Positions 41,108-52,633 of a DNA stretch of 64,000 nt are shown here, piece by piece; positions within the stretch are counted from its first letter, which is position 1; every line of letters begins with the position of its first letter. The stretch is taken from NCBI GenBank assembly GCA_947172415.1, contig OX359200.1:2730501-2794500 (forward strand), read 5' to 3'. Position numbers and translations under genes: made by a program. The notes below the pieces were generated by a model. The model did not search any database and had not been told where the DNA came from. It saw only the letters and a list, made by a program, of their open reading frames with translations. The DNA comes from Chondrosia reniformis. Taxonomy: Eukaryota > Porifera > Demospongiae > Chondrillida > Chondrillidae.

Positions 41108-41581
41108 ATGCCCAAAGAACGTATTCTTAAAAAGACAAATACCAGCCCTAGGAAATCCCCCTTTTTAGACTTAGATATAACCATTACTAACAATCTATTT
41201 ATCGCTAAAGTATATGATAAGCGAGAGGACTTTAACTTTGATATAGTAAATTTCCCCCATTTAGATAGTAATATTCCTAATACCCCAGCCTATGGTGTCT
41301 TTATTTCACAACTAATTAGGTATTCCAGAATATATAGTGACTTCTCCAGTTTTCAGTCTAAAAGTTTGCAGTTATGCAGTAGGCTTATTAAACAGGGTTT
41401 CAAATACTTGAAGCTAAAATCAACCTTTAAAACCTTCCTATCCCGGCAGCCTCTAGTTAGAATCAAGTATAAGCAAAAAGTAGCTAGTATGCTTAAGCAC
41501 TGTCTGGTGTTACCCCATATTGTGTTACCCCACCTCCAAAGAAATGTTACTACTAGAAGACCTAAGGGGAGACTTATGTAA
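41108..41581 (+). pseudogene. PLE reverse transcriptase C-terminal (thumb) fragment
   Basis: The frame encodes 157 residues. Residues 18-75 (FLDLDITITNNLFIAKVYDK..., DFNFDIVNFPHLDSNIPNTP) and the run AYGVFISQLIRYSRIYSDF are the conserved region after the catalytic palm in PLE-type reverse transcriptases. The C-terminus is basic (QRNVTTRRPKGRLM). The catalytic YADD region is missing because the copy is truncated. The apparent ATG at 41108 lies in the satellite junction, so it is not the true start. Confidence 0.75.
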
Positions 41582-42025
41582 TATGTCCTACTTGTGTCTA
41601 TAGTTATGCTGAGTCTGTTTTACCTATAAGCAAGATTACTAATAGATTTATAATTAATTCATAAAGTTAATTGGACCTACATTCCTTTCATAAAATTAAA
41701 TTTCATCATGTGTCTTAGTTAACACCTAATTTAACTTTTGGCGCCAAACTAGTGTATATAAGGCCCCTAGATTTAGCATAGAGAGCCAAGGATTCACAGA
41801 AGATCAAGATAAAGAAAAAGATAAAGACTCCCAGGATCACTGATGAAGGGTGGCATTCCCAGAAACGGCTGTCTGACCCAGTGGAGAAGAAGATGAAAGA
41901 AGGGAAAAGAAGGAAGAAAAGACTTCTGTATCTTCATCTAAAGCTCTCTTTAGGTTTAGTTCCCCTATAGGCTCGTTTTATAGAATAGGCATATAGCATG
42001 TAGGAAAATGGTATATTAGATTTTT
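41112..42025 (+). mobile_element. Second Penelope-like element fragment in satellite B
   Basis: The insertion is bounded by CATGC at 41107-41111 and 42026-42030. The empty target, ACTAGTACATGCAATTAG, can be read intact near 48891-48908 in another satellite unit. It holds the C-terminal part of a PLE polymerase, a TATA-like stretch (GTGTATATAAGGCC near 41753-41766) and a hammerhead motif at 41832-41881. The tail is A-rich and purine-rich. The element is 5'-truncated. It is a different PLE lineage from the one at 4413-6393, and no GIY-YIG domain is present. Confidence 0.8.
41832..41881 (+). ncRNA. Hammerhead ribozyme motif, second PLE lineage
   Basis: The core is CTGATGA 41840-41846, a stem II with GGG/CCC, then GAAAC. 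A two-pair stem III (AC, loop GGCT, GT) follows, and then C 41873 as the expected cleavage-site base. Stem I forms between 41832-41839 and 41874-41881, with six of eight positions paired. Unlike the motif at 6290, this one has a closed small stem III, the type I form with a short stem III known from PLEs. It lies about 80 bases downstream of a TATA-like stretch. Confidence 0.7.
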
Positions 42026-43860
42026 CATGCAATTAGTACATGCAACCAATAAATACAACTAGTACATACTACTACCACATACAACTAGTAAATACAACTA
42101 GCACCTACAAGTAAATTTAACTAGTAGGAGTACATACAACTAGAACATGCAATTAGTACATGCAACCAGTTCATAAAGCTACTACATACAAGTAGTACAT
42201 ATACCTGGTACATACACATATAAATAGTACATATCAATAGTACGGACAACTAGTACAAATAACTAGTACATACAACTAGTATATGTATCTAATACATACA
42301 AATATAACGAGTACATATAAGTAGTACATACAACAATTACACACAACTGGTCCATTTAACTAGTACATACAACTAGTGTCTAGTACATACAACTAGTACC
42401 TACCTAGTACCTAATATAACTAGTATTAGAATCTACAAATAGAACATACAACTAGTACATACAACTACCACATACAACTAATACATACATCTAGTACATA
42501 TAAATAGTACATGCATCTAGTACATACATATAGTACATACAACTAGTACATACAACTAGTACATATAACTAGTACATATAGCTACTACATATGAATAGTT
42601 CTTATACACATAACTAGTACATAACAATAGTACATACAACAAGTAAAAAATTAGTCACTAGAACATACAACTAGTACATACAATTACCCACAACTGTTAC
42701 ATGCATGTAATACATATAATAAATACAAACAACTAGTACGTACAACTAGTAAATAGCACATAAAACTAGTACTTCCCTGGTACCTAGTATAACTAGTATT
42801 AGAACCTACAACTAGAACATACATCTAGTACATAAAAATACTACATACAACTACTACATACAACTTATACATACAACTAGTGCATGTTACTAGTACACAC
42901 AACTATTACATATATCTAGTACATACAACTAGTACATACAACTAGTTAATACAACTAGTACATACAATTAGTGCATACAACAAGTACATAAAACTAGTAC
43001 GCAGGTCCTACAAACAACTAGTGCATACAACTAGTACATACAACTGGTTCATATCTAGTACATACAACTTGTACATACAACTAGTACCTACAATTAGTAC
43101 ATACAACTACCACATACAACTAGTTCCTAAACCTAGTACCTATAACTAGTAAATATAACTAGTAATAGTGCATACAACTAGTACATGCAATTAGTATATA
43201 CAGCAAGTACATACAGCTAGTACATATAACTGGTACATACACATATAAATAGTACATATAAATAATACGTTCAACTAGTACATATATCTAGTTCATACAA
43301 ATATAACGAATACATATAAGCAGGGCATACAACTAGTACATACAACTAGTACATGTAAATAGTACATACAACTAGTACATACAACAATTGCACACATCTA
43401 GTACATATAACTAGTACATACACCTAGTATCTAGTACAAAGAACTAGTGCCTACTTAGGTCCTAGTATAACTAGTGCCTACCTAGGTCCTATTATAACTA
43501 GTGCCTACCTAGGTCCTAGTATAACTAGTATTAGAACCTAAATTTAGAACATACAACTCGTATATACAACTAGTACATACAACTATTAGCTACATCTAGT
43601 ACATATAAATAGTCATGCATCTAGTTTATACAACTAATACATGCAATTAGTACATGCAACCAATAAATACAACTAGTACATACTACTACCACATACAACT
43701 AGTAAATACAACTAGCACCTGGGAGTAAATATAACTCGTATTAGTACATACAACTAGTACATGCAATGAGTACATGCAACCAGTACATACAGCTACTACA
43801 TAAAAGTAGTAGATATACCTGGTACATACACATATAAATAGTACATATAAATAGTACGTA
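42026..43860. repeat. Satellite B block 2
   Basis: The 13-bp array CTAGTACATACAA runs in plus orientation and forms one unit of a roughly 1.5-kb higher-order repeat. The stretch from 42250 matches 47650 onward. It ends inside the phrase AATAGTACGTA, where a transposon has inserted. No gene is seen apart from satellite-derived short frames. Confidence 0.93.
43444..43524. repeat. 27-bp minirepeat (3 copies) inside satellite B
   Basis: CTAGTGCCTACYTAGGTCCT recurs at 43444, 43471 and 43498, a period of 27 bp. The same triplet recurs at 48694, 48721 and 48748 in the next higher-order unit, so it is a fixed part of the unit. Confidence 0.88.
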
Positions 43861-43883
43861 TAGCGCATTTCACCATAAATGTA

Positions 43884-44544
43884 AAATATACAGTAGGCAT
43901 ATATAGACTGATGAAAAGTGGTGAATTTAAAATTTACCGGCAGTTTCACCATGGCAACCGTTGTATTATTTTCCAGTAACCATGGTTACGACTGTAACTT
44001 ATGCGACATATGTTGCTATGATGATAATTGTTGCGCAATCATGTAAAAATGGTATTAATCAAAAAAGATCTTAGAGGTGAACGTTATTCTCTGGAGAATT
44101 ATTGGATCGATCTGTAACTTTCAGCGAAGAATCATCATCAGAGGAGCTAAACTTCTACAGAAGACTTTCCTTGATTTAGATCACGAAAGGTAAGATATTA
44201 TGGATTTTACGGGTATTAGGCTGTAACGGGTTTGCTAAGGTTTTGTCTTCATATCATCTTCTTTAAGTCTAACTTCTAGAATATAAATGACTATTAAAAG
44301 TACTAAAGTATTACGGATCGATTTTGTTTATTTCGATTTCTGTAAAGAAAATATGAGGCTTTGAATTTCGGACTTGTAAACGATTATGACCCTCATCAAA
44401 ACATGTGGTTTCAAGTAACCAGCATGTGCTAGGCTACTTATAAACATACATTAAGGCTCAAAAAGACTCATATAAGTCTAGTAGAATTTCCTGAAATGTA
44501 CAATTTAGGGATGCATGTCTTATCCAATTATCCTGAGAATTTTT
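43884..44544. other. Non-coding left part of the Tc1/mariner-like transposon
   Basis: The stretch lies between the left TIR and the hairpin-ended insert. It contains no open frame of note, no satellite and no recognised signal. In element terms it is the 3' non-coding region of the transposase gene. Confidence 0.6.
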
Positions 44545-44905
44545 GGGGCGCCACAGGCGCCCCTATATTGTTTTCAGAAATTATGTTAACGTATGGCTTC
44601 CTGTTCGTAGTCTTGTATATATATATATATATATCTGTCAAAAAATGGCGGACGTTCGGCTAGCTTTCGTTTTCTAGCTTAAAATTAGCTTTCTCTTCCT
44701 TAGCGTAGAACAGTGAACGAACGAATTGGACTTAAAAACCACCTTTACTAATACTATGTAACGTAAAGCTTGCGTAAAAACGTTTTCTACGAGATATGGC
44801 CTTGAAAAATTGACGGTCAACAAGAGTCGATCGGAAATCGGTTAACCGGATATCTATGAGAAGCAGCCAAGTAGTTTGAGTTTACTTAGGGGCGCCTGGC
44901 GCCCC
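44545..44905. mobile_element. Possible nested 361-bp MITE with hairpin ends
   Basis: Both ends are GGGGCGCC-(1 or 3 nt)-GGCGCCCC palindromes, at 44545-44563 and 44889-44905. Outer TA pairs continue the symmetry (CCCCTA on the left, TAGGGG on the right). The two ends are thus inverted copies that themselves fold. They lie in the non-coding 3' part of the transposon, and their GC content stands out from the surroundings. The body has a TA dinucleotide run at about 44610-44635 and no ORF. No clear target duplication is visible. Confidence 0.5.
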
Positions 44906-45094
44906 ACGAGTTTTTTAAACTCGAACTACTTGTTAATAAAATATTTTGATAAATAGTTAATGATGATGATGAAGTCAATATGATGATGGTATGCAAACTG
45001 ATTAGGCTATATCTTGAGGATAGTGATATTTTGTATAGTGATTCTGCTTATATAGTATATTTGCATGTCAATGGTATATATCTAAAGGTACAAA

Positions 45095-47211
45095 TTAACT
45101 TTCGTTTGTAGGAACTCTTCTGTGGGACTTATATTCTTTAACTTTGATATCTGCATCTTTTCCAGTCATTTCACCTTCTATGTAGGCTCGATTGTAATTT
45201 CTACACTTGCGAAAATACTTCCTGATCGTGTCCAAGGAAACTGAGTCAAGAGCATCTGGAACTACTCTTCTCAAGCCTGACATGGAGTAATCACAGTTAG
45301 CCCTTGCATACTTCTTTGCTTTACCCCAACATCTTTCGATGGGGTTCAGCTCAGGATGGAACTAAATGGATCAGTAGTAGGGAACTTAAGGTACATGTTT
45401 TACAGTGGAAAATGTGCAAAGCATGTACTATCCAAATTGAATAATTACCTTGGGGTTGAAGAGGCATCTGTGATGCTTTCCCTCAAGAAACTGCTGTACA
45501 CTGGTTTTCTCGTGTTTGAAGTCAGGAAATTCCTGCATCCTCTTCACCATCTCCAAGCGATTTAAGCCATCTGTATTAACGCCGCGTTCTCTAAGGATGA
45601 TGTCTAATCCCTTTGGAGTTCCATCCATGAACACCATTGACTGGGGAGTGCCGTCTGGAAGCCTTCCTGGATGCATCTTTGGTTGCTTCCCTCCTGGTTT
45701 GACATTCATTCGAGAAGCAACCAAAGCATCTTCTAAGTAAGCCTGATGTCCACTGCTGTGGTCGAAAATCCAAACCAGGTCATACTGGTCTGAAGGATAC
45801 TTATACTCAGCGATGCGTACAGCCTTTCAAACACTTCTCATGAATCTCTCATTGTCCCAGTAGCCGTCTCGCTGAAATTCCAGCATATCTCGTGCCTCCC
45901 TGGGAAAAGAGATAAATTCTCTTCTTGCATCCTCAAGTTGCTGCTGAGTTAGGCGAAGGTATCCTCCAAATTCTTCTATATAGTCACTAATCATAAGTCC
46001 TCTGCCCTTTCCTTTTGGTCGTATTGCTCCTCTGCCTTCTGGATCCACCCAAGTAGTGCCTTGGGCATCATTAGCATTGAAAACGGTCTCATCATGATAC
46101 AAGAAGATGACATAGCGCGACTTTGATGGATCACCAGAATTCCATGAAGCAATCCCGTCTTCACAAATTGGAGGTGGTAAATGAACGGACTCCAGAAATC
46201 GCAGTTTCTGGAGAAAGGACTTCCTGTACTCTACGACATCTGGTCTCTCATGCCCATCTGTGTAGCCTTGGTGATAGGGACGACTAGTAAACCCCAACTT
46301 TTTCATATAGTGGAAAGCTGTCACCTTTGAGATTTCTTTGGGAAATTTATCATCAAGGTTAAGCGTTGGCAAATATTCATTTAGCCAGGAACAAAACTTG
46401 GCTGATGTCAAGTTAAATTTCAGCAAATGTACCTTCTCTCTCAACCACCTGACCAACTTCCTGCAAATATCTTCTTGATCTAACAGTGATGGTCTTGCGT
46501 ACTTTCCCCTTCTGTCAGCAGTTATGCTTCATTTACCCTTGTTGAAATTGTTATGCCACCTAGTGATGGACCTCTTCTCCATTTGAAGAGCTGCAGCTGC
46601 ACTATTTGCTGAGTCAGTCTTTCCCAAACTGTGAAAGTGGTGAAGGTGATCATACAGCATTGAGCCAAGGATTTTGCGATCAACTGTTGGTAGCCTTTTT
46701 ACCCAATCCTGGTAGATGGGCTTTGCTTGCTCATATGAAAAACCTTCAGCTACTTCATCATCACTGTCAACCTAAAAGATTTAATTTGTCATAACTATTA
46801 ACAGTTTTCTGTTATATTTATTTTTGTAAAATTAATTATTTGTCAGAAGCTGTGCTTTATAGTTACCTCATCCTCAGAACTTGATGATATTGCATATGCA
46901 AGTGGACTCAGTTCTTGTTGTGGATCTAAAATCTGCTCACTAGCTGAAGTGGATGGACCAGCTGATTGCATTACTTCAGTAGTAGTGTTATCAGTCTCAG
47001 CTATAGAGGTAAGCCTAGGATACCACCTGGAGTGTGATGCCATTCTTGGTCTTTCGACCAGTTTCTTCTTCTTGCTGCATCTAGACACTGGAGAAGGTGT
47101 GTTCCTCTTTGTAGAAACAATCTCCTGTAAATCTGAAGTGGGTGTTGTAGGGGAATCTTCCGTATCGCTTCGTAAGTCGTCGGTTGCTGTTTTTCGATCG
47201 ATTTCAGACAT
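45095..47211 (-). pseudogene. DDE transposase gene with introns and two in-frame TGA codons
   Basis: The minus-strand gene begins at ATG 47211. The first exon encodes an acidic, Ser/Thr-rich N-terminus with a basic patch (SRCSKKKKLVERP). After intron 1 come a helical DNA-binding-like region, then HDETVFNAND (first catalytic Asp), FDHSSGH (second Asp, near 45740-45760), and after intron 2 FHPELNPIERCWGK (NPIE Glu). The last exon ends at 45095. Introns have GT..AG ends at 46866-46772 (95 nt) and 45448-45362 (87 nt), and both keep the frame. Two in-frame TGA codons, at 46531-46529 and 45826-45824, interrupt an otherwise open frame. The copy is probably inactive unless TGA is read through. The family resembles transposases I recall from invertebrates and basidiomycetes. 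Confidence 0.82.
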
Positions 47212-47645
47212 TGTTTGCCAGAAAATAAGCTTTTAGCATTATCAATCCCTTAAGAAGAGGTCGCTTAATATTTAAATGAAGCGTTGTCAACGTACGTTGC
47301 ATCTAAGATACGAAAAAGCTTACTAGTAAGTGTGTTTATATCATCGTGAATTGCCTGACATTTTAATGACCACAGTTTAACGTAATTTCGTTGCGGTATA
47401 CCTCGTTTTATACCTAATTAACTATGCAAACGTAACCACATCGCGCAATCTGATTGGCGCTTTTAGGTGGATCGCTTTCGTTGCCCGTTTCTCCGTACTC
47501 GAAGTATCTACGAGAAAATCGAAAACAATTTAAGATTTCTGAAGCTTTGCTCTCTAGTTTGATACCCAACTTGGTGGGTATATTCAAATGGCTGATCTTC
47601 GCCGTGCTATTACATTTTTTTACATTTATGGTGAAATGCACTATA

Positions 47646-49960
47646 CAACTAGTGTAAATAACTAGTACATACAGCTAGTACATATATCTAATACATACAA
47701 ATATAACGAGTACATATAAGTAGTACATACAACAATTACACACAACTGGTCCATTTAACTAGTACATACAACTAGTGTCTAGTACATACAACTAGTACCT
47801 ACCTAGTACCTAATATAACTAGTATTAGAATCTACAAATAGAACATACAACTAGTACATACAACTACCACATACAACTAATACATACATCTAGTACATAT
47901 AAATAGTACATGCATCTAGTACATACATATAGTACATACAACTAGTACATACAACTAGTACATATAACTAGTACATATAGCTACTACATATGAATAGTTC
48001 TTATACACATAACTAGTACATAACAATAGTACATACAACAAGTAAAAAATTAGTCACTAGAACATACAACTAGTACATACAATTACCCACAACTGTTACA
48101 TGCATGTAATACATATAATAAATACAAACAACTAGTACGTACAACTAGTAAATAGCACATAAAACTAGTACTTCCCTGGTACCTAGTATAACTAGTATTA
48201 GAACCTACAACTAGAACATACATCTAGTACATAAAAATGCTACATACAACTACTACATACAACTTATACATACAACTAGTGCATGTTACTAGTACACACA
48301 ACTATTACATATATCTAGTACATACAACTAGTACATACAACTAGTTAATACAACTAGTACATACAATTAGTGCATACAACAAGTACATAAAACTAGTACG
48401 CAGGTCCTACAAACAACTAGTGCATACAACTAGTACATACAACTGGTTCATATCTAGTACATACAACTTGTACATACAACTAGTACCTACAATTAGTACA
48501 TACAACTACCACATACAACTAGTAAATATAACTAGTAATAGTGCATACAACTAGTACATGCAATTAGTATATACAGCAAGTACATACAGCTAGTACATAT
48601 AACTGGTACATACACATATAAATAGTACATATAAATAATACGTTCAACTAGTACATATAACTAGTACATACACCTAGTATCTAGTACAAAGAACTAGTGC
48701 CTACTGAGGCCCTAGTATAACTAGTGCCTACCTAGGTCCTAGTATAACTAGTGCCTACCTAGGTCCTAGTATAACTAGTATTAGAACCTAAATTTAGAAC
48801 ATACAACTCGTACATACAACTAGTACATACAACTATTAGCTACATCTAGTACATATAAATAGTGCATGCATCTAGTTTATACAACTAGTACATGCAATTA
48901 GTACATGCAACCAATAAATACAACTAGTACATACTACTACCACATACAACTAGTAAATACAACTAGCACCTAGGAGTATATATAACTAGTATTAGTACAT
49001 ACAACTAGTACATGCAATTAGTACATGCAACCAGTACATACAGCTACTACATAAAAGTAGTAGATATACCTGGTACATACACATATAAATAGTACATATA
49101 AATAGTACGTACAACTAGTGTAAATAACTAGTACATACAGCTAGTACATATATTTAATACATACAAATATAACGAGTACATATAAGTAGTACATACAACA
49201 ATTACACAAAACGTGTCCATATAACTAGTACATACAACTAGTGTCTAGTACATACAACTAGTACCTACCTAGTACCTAATAAAACTAGTATTAGAATCAA
49301 CTAATAGAACATACAACTAGTACATACAACTACCACATACAACTAATACATACATCTAGTACATATAAATAGTACATACACATAGTACATACTACTAGTA
49401 CATACTACTAGTATGTACAACTAGAAACTAGTACATACTACTAGGTCATAGAATGAGTACATAATACTAGAACAAACAACTTGTATATGCAACTAGTACA
49501 TAGCTAATATTTATGAAAAGTATATACATACAACCATAAACTAGTATAAACAACTAGCTCATAGAACGAGTAGATAATACTAGAACGTACAACTTGTATA
49601 TACAAGTAGTACATAGCTACTACATATAAGTAAAGGAAACTAGGACATATAACTAATACATTCACCTACTACATATAACTAGTACATACACATATATCCA
49701 ATTATTATAAATAGTACGTGCAACTAGTACATACACCTAGTTCATAAACCTAGTACATACAACAAGTACATACAACAAGTACCTTCCTAGTACCAAGTAT
49801 AACTAGTACAAGAACCTACAACTAGTACATTCAACTAGTACATACAACTAGAACATAAAACTAGCATATACATACAACTAGTACATATAATTAGTACACA
49901 CACCTACTACATATAAGAAAGACATAAAAATATAACTAGTACATATAAATAGTACAAACA
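47646..49960. repeat. Satellite B block 3
   Basis: The block opens with a unit matching 42250-43860 and repeats it again from about 49112, a spacing near 1466 bp. It contains the uninterrupted target sites of the PLE insertion (near 48891-48908) and of the transposon (49110-49111). Toward 49960 the units degrade. No gene is seen. Confidence 0.93.
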
Positions 49961-49962
49961 AT

Positions 49963-50740
49963 GGGACCCTTTAATGGAGTTCGGCAGCCATTTTTAACCC
50001 TAGGAACAGTCTTCGGTACAGATTCACAACCTATATTTTTGAAATCGGCAGCCATTTTAACTTGGAGATAAGTCGTAGAGTTTCAGGGACACTTTTATCA
50101 AGTTCGGCGGCTATTTTTATCCCAGGACTGGTCTTTGGTATTCCATATTTTCGAAATTTGTAGACAATTTTAACTCAGAGATAGGTTTTAGAGCTTCGGG
50201 GAACCTTTAATCAAATTTGGCGGCCATTTTTAACCTAGAAACGGTCTTCGGTATGCTTTTATAGCCCATATTTTCGAAATCAGCAGCCATTTTTAACTCG
50301 GAGATAGGTTGCATAGCTTCGGAGACCATTTAATTCTGTTCTGCGGCCATTTTTATCCTATGAATGGTTATTTTTACGCTTTCATAGCCCATATTTTCGA
50401 AATTTGTGGACAATGTTAACTCAGAGATAGGTCTTGGAGCTTAGGGGACCTTTAATCGAGTTTTGAGGCCATTTTTATCCTAGGAACAGTCCTTGGTACA
50501 GCTTCATAGCCAATATTTTCGAAATCAGCAGCCATTTTTAACTCGGAGATAGGTTATATAGCTTTGGGGACCATTTAATCGAGTTCTGGACCATTTTTAT
50601 CCTAGGAACGGTTTTTGGTACGCTTTCATAGCCCATATTTTCGAAATCGGCGGCCATTTTTAACTCGGATATAGGTCGTAGAGCTTCAGGGACCCTTTCA
50701 TCACGTTAGGCGGCCATTTTATCCTAGGAACGGTCTTCGG
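49963..50740. repeat. Satellite C block 1 (123-bp repeat of two related halves)
   Basis: About six units are present. The period is 123 bp (GGGAC at 49963 and 50086). Each unit has two similar halves of about 62 bp: one with GGCCATTTTTATCCTAGGAA and TCTTCGGTACGGCTTCATAG, the other with GGCCATTTTTAACTCGGAGA and TAGAGCTTCGGGGACC. The block runs directly up to the left end of the large TIR element. No ORF of note is present. Confidence 0.9.
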
Positions 50741-51898
50741 TACATAGGCGCCATATGACTGATCTGCATGTTTTACGTTTTTTATAAACACTTTTATGAG
50801 CAAGTTTTGTTGTAACAGAAATGATTTGCTACGTTAAACTAGTATACATCGAAGCACTTATTTATATTTCAGCGAAATCTAAAATTTGAATGAGATTGAA
50901 CAACCAATATCGAAGATATAACATGTTAAAAAGGGCCGATTTTAAAACTCTAAAACAAAAAGCTAGAACTATGTTCTACACTTCATTGAAAAGGTTACTT
51001 GTATGCTTACAAAATTAAGAAGTCCGTTTCGATTCGCCCATCCGTTAAGAAGAAAACTGGGAAAATACACTTTTAATAGGTTAGTAAATGCTATTTAATC
51101 TTTCATATCTTGGGAAATAAAGCTCAGGCGCCAACGGACTTCTTAATTTTTCTAAATGACACTCACTGAATCCATTGAAGCTGACTACACGACTATGACG
51201 ATCTTCTAACTTAAGCGCATAGGCAATTTTCCTTCGCTTCTGCAAAAGACGAGATTTCATTTAAATCATATTCATTAGCAAATAAGTATATTCATGGGAT
51301 GATTTACACATTTGAAACGCAAACAGTGAAATTTTTATAGCCGGATGTTAATATTGCGCAAATCCTAAGTTGTGTAACTGGGATATTATATACATGTATA
51401 GTATTTGTTGACTCGAGGATCGCCGTAAGGTGTTTTTCACACTAATTATCGCCAATTTTCGAATTTTCGTCTACAACAGAGAAGATTATGCCCCCCCAAA
51501 AACGCCAAGAGGGATAACAGTTGATAATCAGATTACTCTTAAGTTCAACTGCAGCTTTGCAAGAGTTGCTGCATACGAACTATTCGTTAACAAAAGGTAC
51601 GTAAAAAATAAGTAGTCCACGATAGCTAGAGAAGTGAATCATGTTATAGCTAGCGCTACTATGCAAAGAGCCCTGAAAAGCCGTTTTCACTCATATTAGA
51701 CATAAATTGTATAATACAATACGTACGAAGTGAGACGATTAAATAAAACATTAATAAGATACAAAGTAAGACGATTATAAGACAAGGATACGAAGCGAGA
51801 CGATTATATACGATACGTAAAGCAATTAGGCTAAAGGATGCCTGCTGTTTTAAGTCTATATCCTATAACCAATTTAACAATGGACGATTTCAAATAAA
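50741..51898 (+). repeat. Left terminal inverted repeat of the large element
   Basis: The arm is about 1158 bp and inverted relative to 62811-63930. It includes an inner palindromic pair, ATTAAGAAGTCCGTT at 51014-51028 and AACGGACTTCTTAAT at 51133-51147. A short coding-like stretch near 51500-51597 (NQITLKFNCSFARVAAYEL) is shared with the right arm. It ends at a donor-like AAAG|GTACGT near 51594-51603, and the protein reading is a guess. Confidence 0.88.
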
Positions 51899-52088
51899 TA
51901 AATAAATAAATAATGCAAAAATAAATTTAAAAAATCTTTGTCTTGCATATTGGCAACCTACAGAATAGATCAGATAGTTTAACAAATGAAACTCATTGAA
52001 ATTATTATAGACATATTCACAAAGACAGGAAAAAGCAAATTCTCCAACAAATGATGAAGCCACTCCAACTCAGGAAACCACAAAATAA
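51899..52088. other. Spacer between left TIR and the first coding segment
   Basis: An AAATAAATAAATAAAT run at about 51893-51912 is followed by AT-rich sequence with no open frame. The end of this stretch holds several stop codons, and the coding frame opens at 52089. Confidence 0.6.
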
Positions 52089-52613
52089 GGTACAGAAGAC
52101 ACTCAAACAGAACTTACCTACAAGCAAAACATACAAAGGTTCAGAGATTTATTTAGCAGCCCCAAATTTGGACTAGACGATTCTATGTTTACAGACTATT
52201 ACTCCCTTAAGTCCACTCCTTTTGACAAGTTACTTGAGAATATTCTAAAAGGTTTAAAAAGTGGCTGGAGATCGTCTAAGGCTAGGGAGACTTATCTAGA
52301 AACTTTCCCCATAGTGATATGGGAGGCTCTAAGTGAATGTAACAAAATAAGACATTCTCTGAGCTACTGTGAGGCCTGCTGCATGGAATACCTGTCAGTA
52401 CAAGAGGTTTTCCCACTTAAGCCTGTATTCAATAGTTGCAAACCTAACACGGAACACAGAGAGACTACCATAAATAGTCTTGTAGATGGCATAAGTAATA
52501 ATCCTGCTGCTTGTACTAGAAAAGCATTACAGGTGCTTAACACTAGTGTAGCCTCTTCCACAGGAAAGAGCTTCAATACACTGGTTGACCTACACGACAA
52601 AAAACTAAGTTAA
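52089..52613 (+). pseudogene. N-terminal segment of the large element's gene (uncharacterised family)
   Basis: The frame is open from 52089, after an upstream stop, and the first ATG in frame is at 52185. The segment encodes TEDTQTELTYKQNIQRFRDL upstream of that ATG. From the ATG come a helical stretch (FDKLLENILKGLKSGWR) and a Cys-containing region (SYCEACCMEYL). It closes with a segment rich in Ser and Asn. The coding-like sequence before the ATG suggests that the true start lies in an earlier exon, or that the gene is 5'-incomplete. The next open segment (52634-53269) follows at once on the same strand. I do not recognise a domain. Confidence 0.6.
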
Positions 52614-52633
52614 GGGAATCTGCCAAAGAAAAA

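Larger units (their letters stand above)
43861..47643 (-). mobile_element. Tc1/mariner-like DNA transposon with TIRs and TA duplication
   Basis: The ends are inverted repeats of about 26 bp: the left starts TAGCGCATTTCACCATAAAT, and the right, read in reverse complement, starts TAGTGCATTTCACCATAAAT. TA flanks both ends (43859-43860 and 47644-47645). The empty target GTACGTACAAC, with a single TA, can be read at 49107-49117 in the next satellite unit, which proves a TA insertion. The body encodes a DDE transposase on the minus strand, split by introns. TA targeting and the NPIE transposase motif agree with the IS630/Tc1/mariner superfamily. At 3.78 kb it is longer than typical mariners. Confidence 0.9.

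Noticed and set aside
44610-44635. TA dinucleotide run as a promoter
   Set aside because: It is a simple repeat without other core promoter signals and has no ORF downstream.
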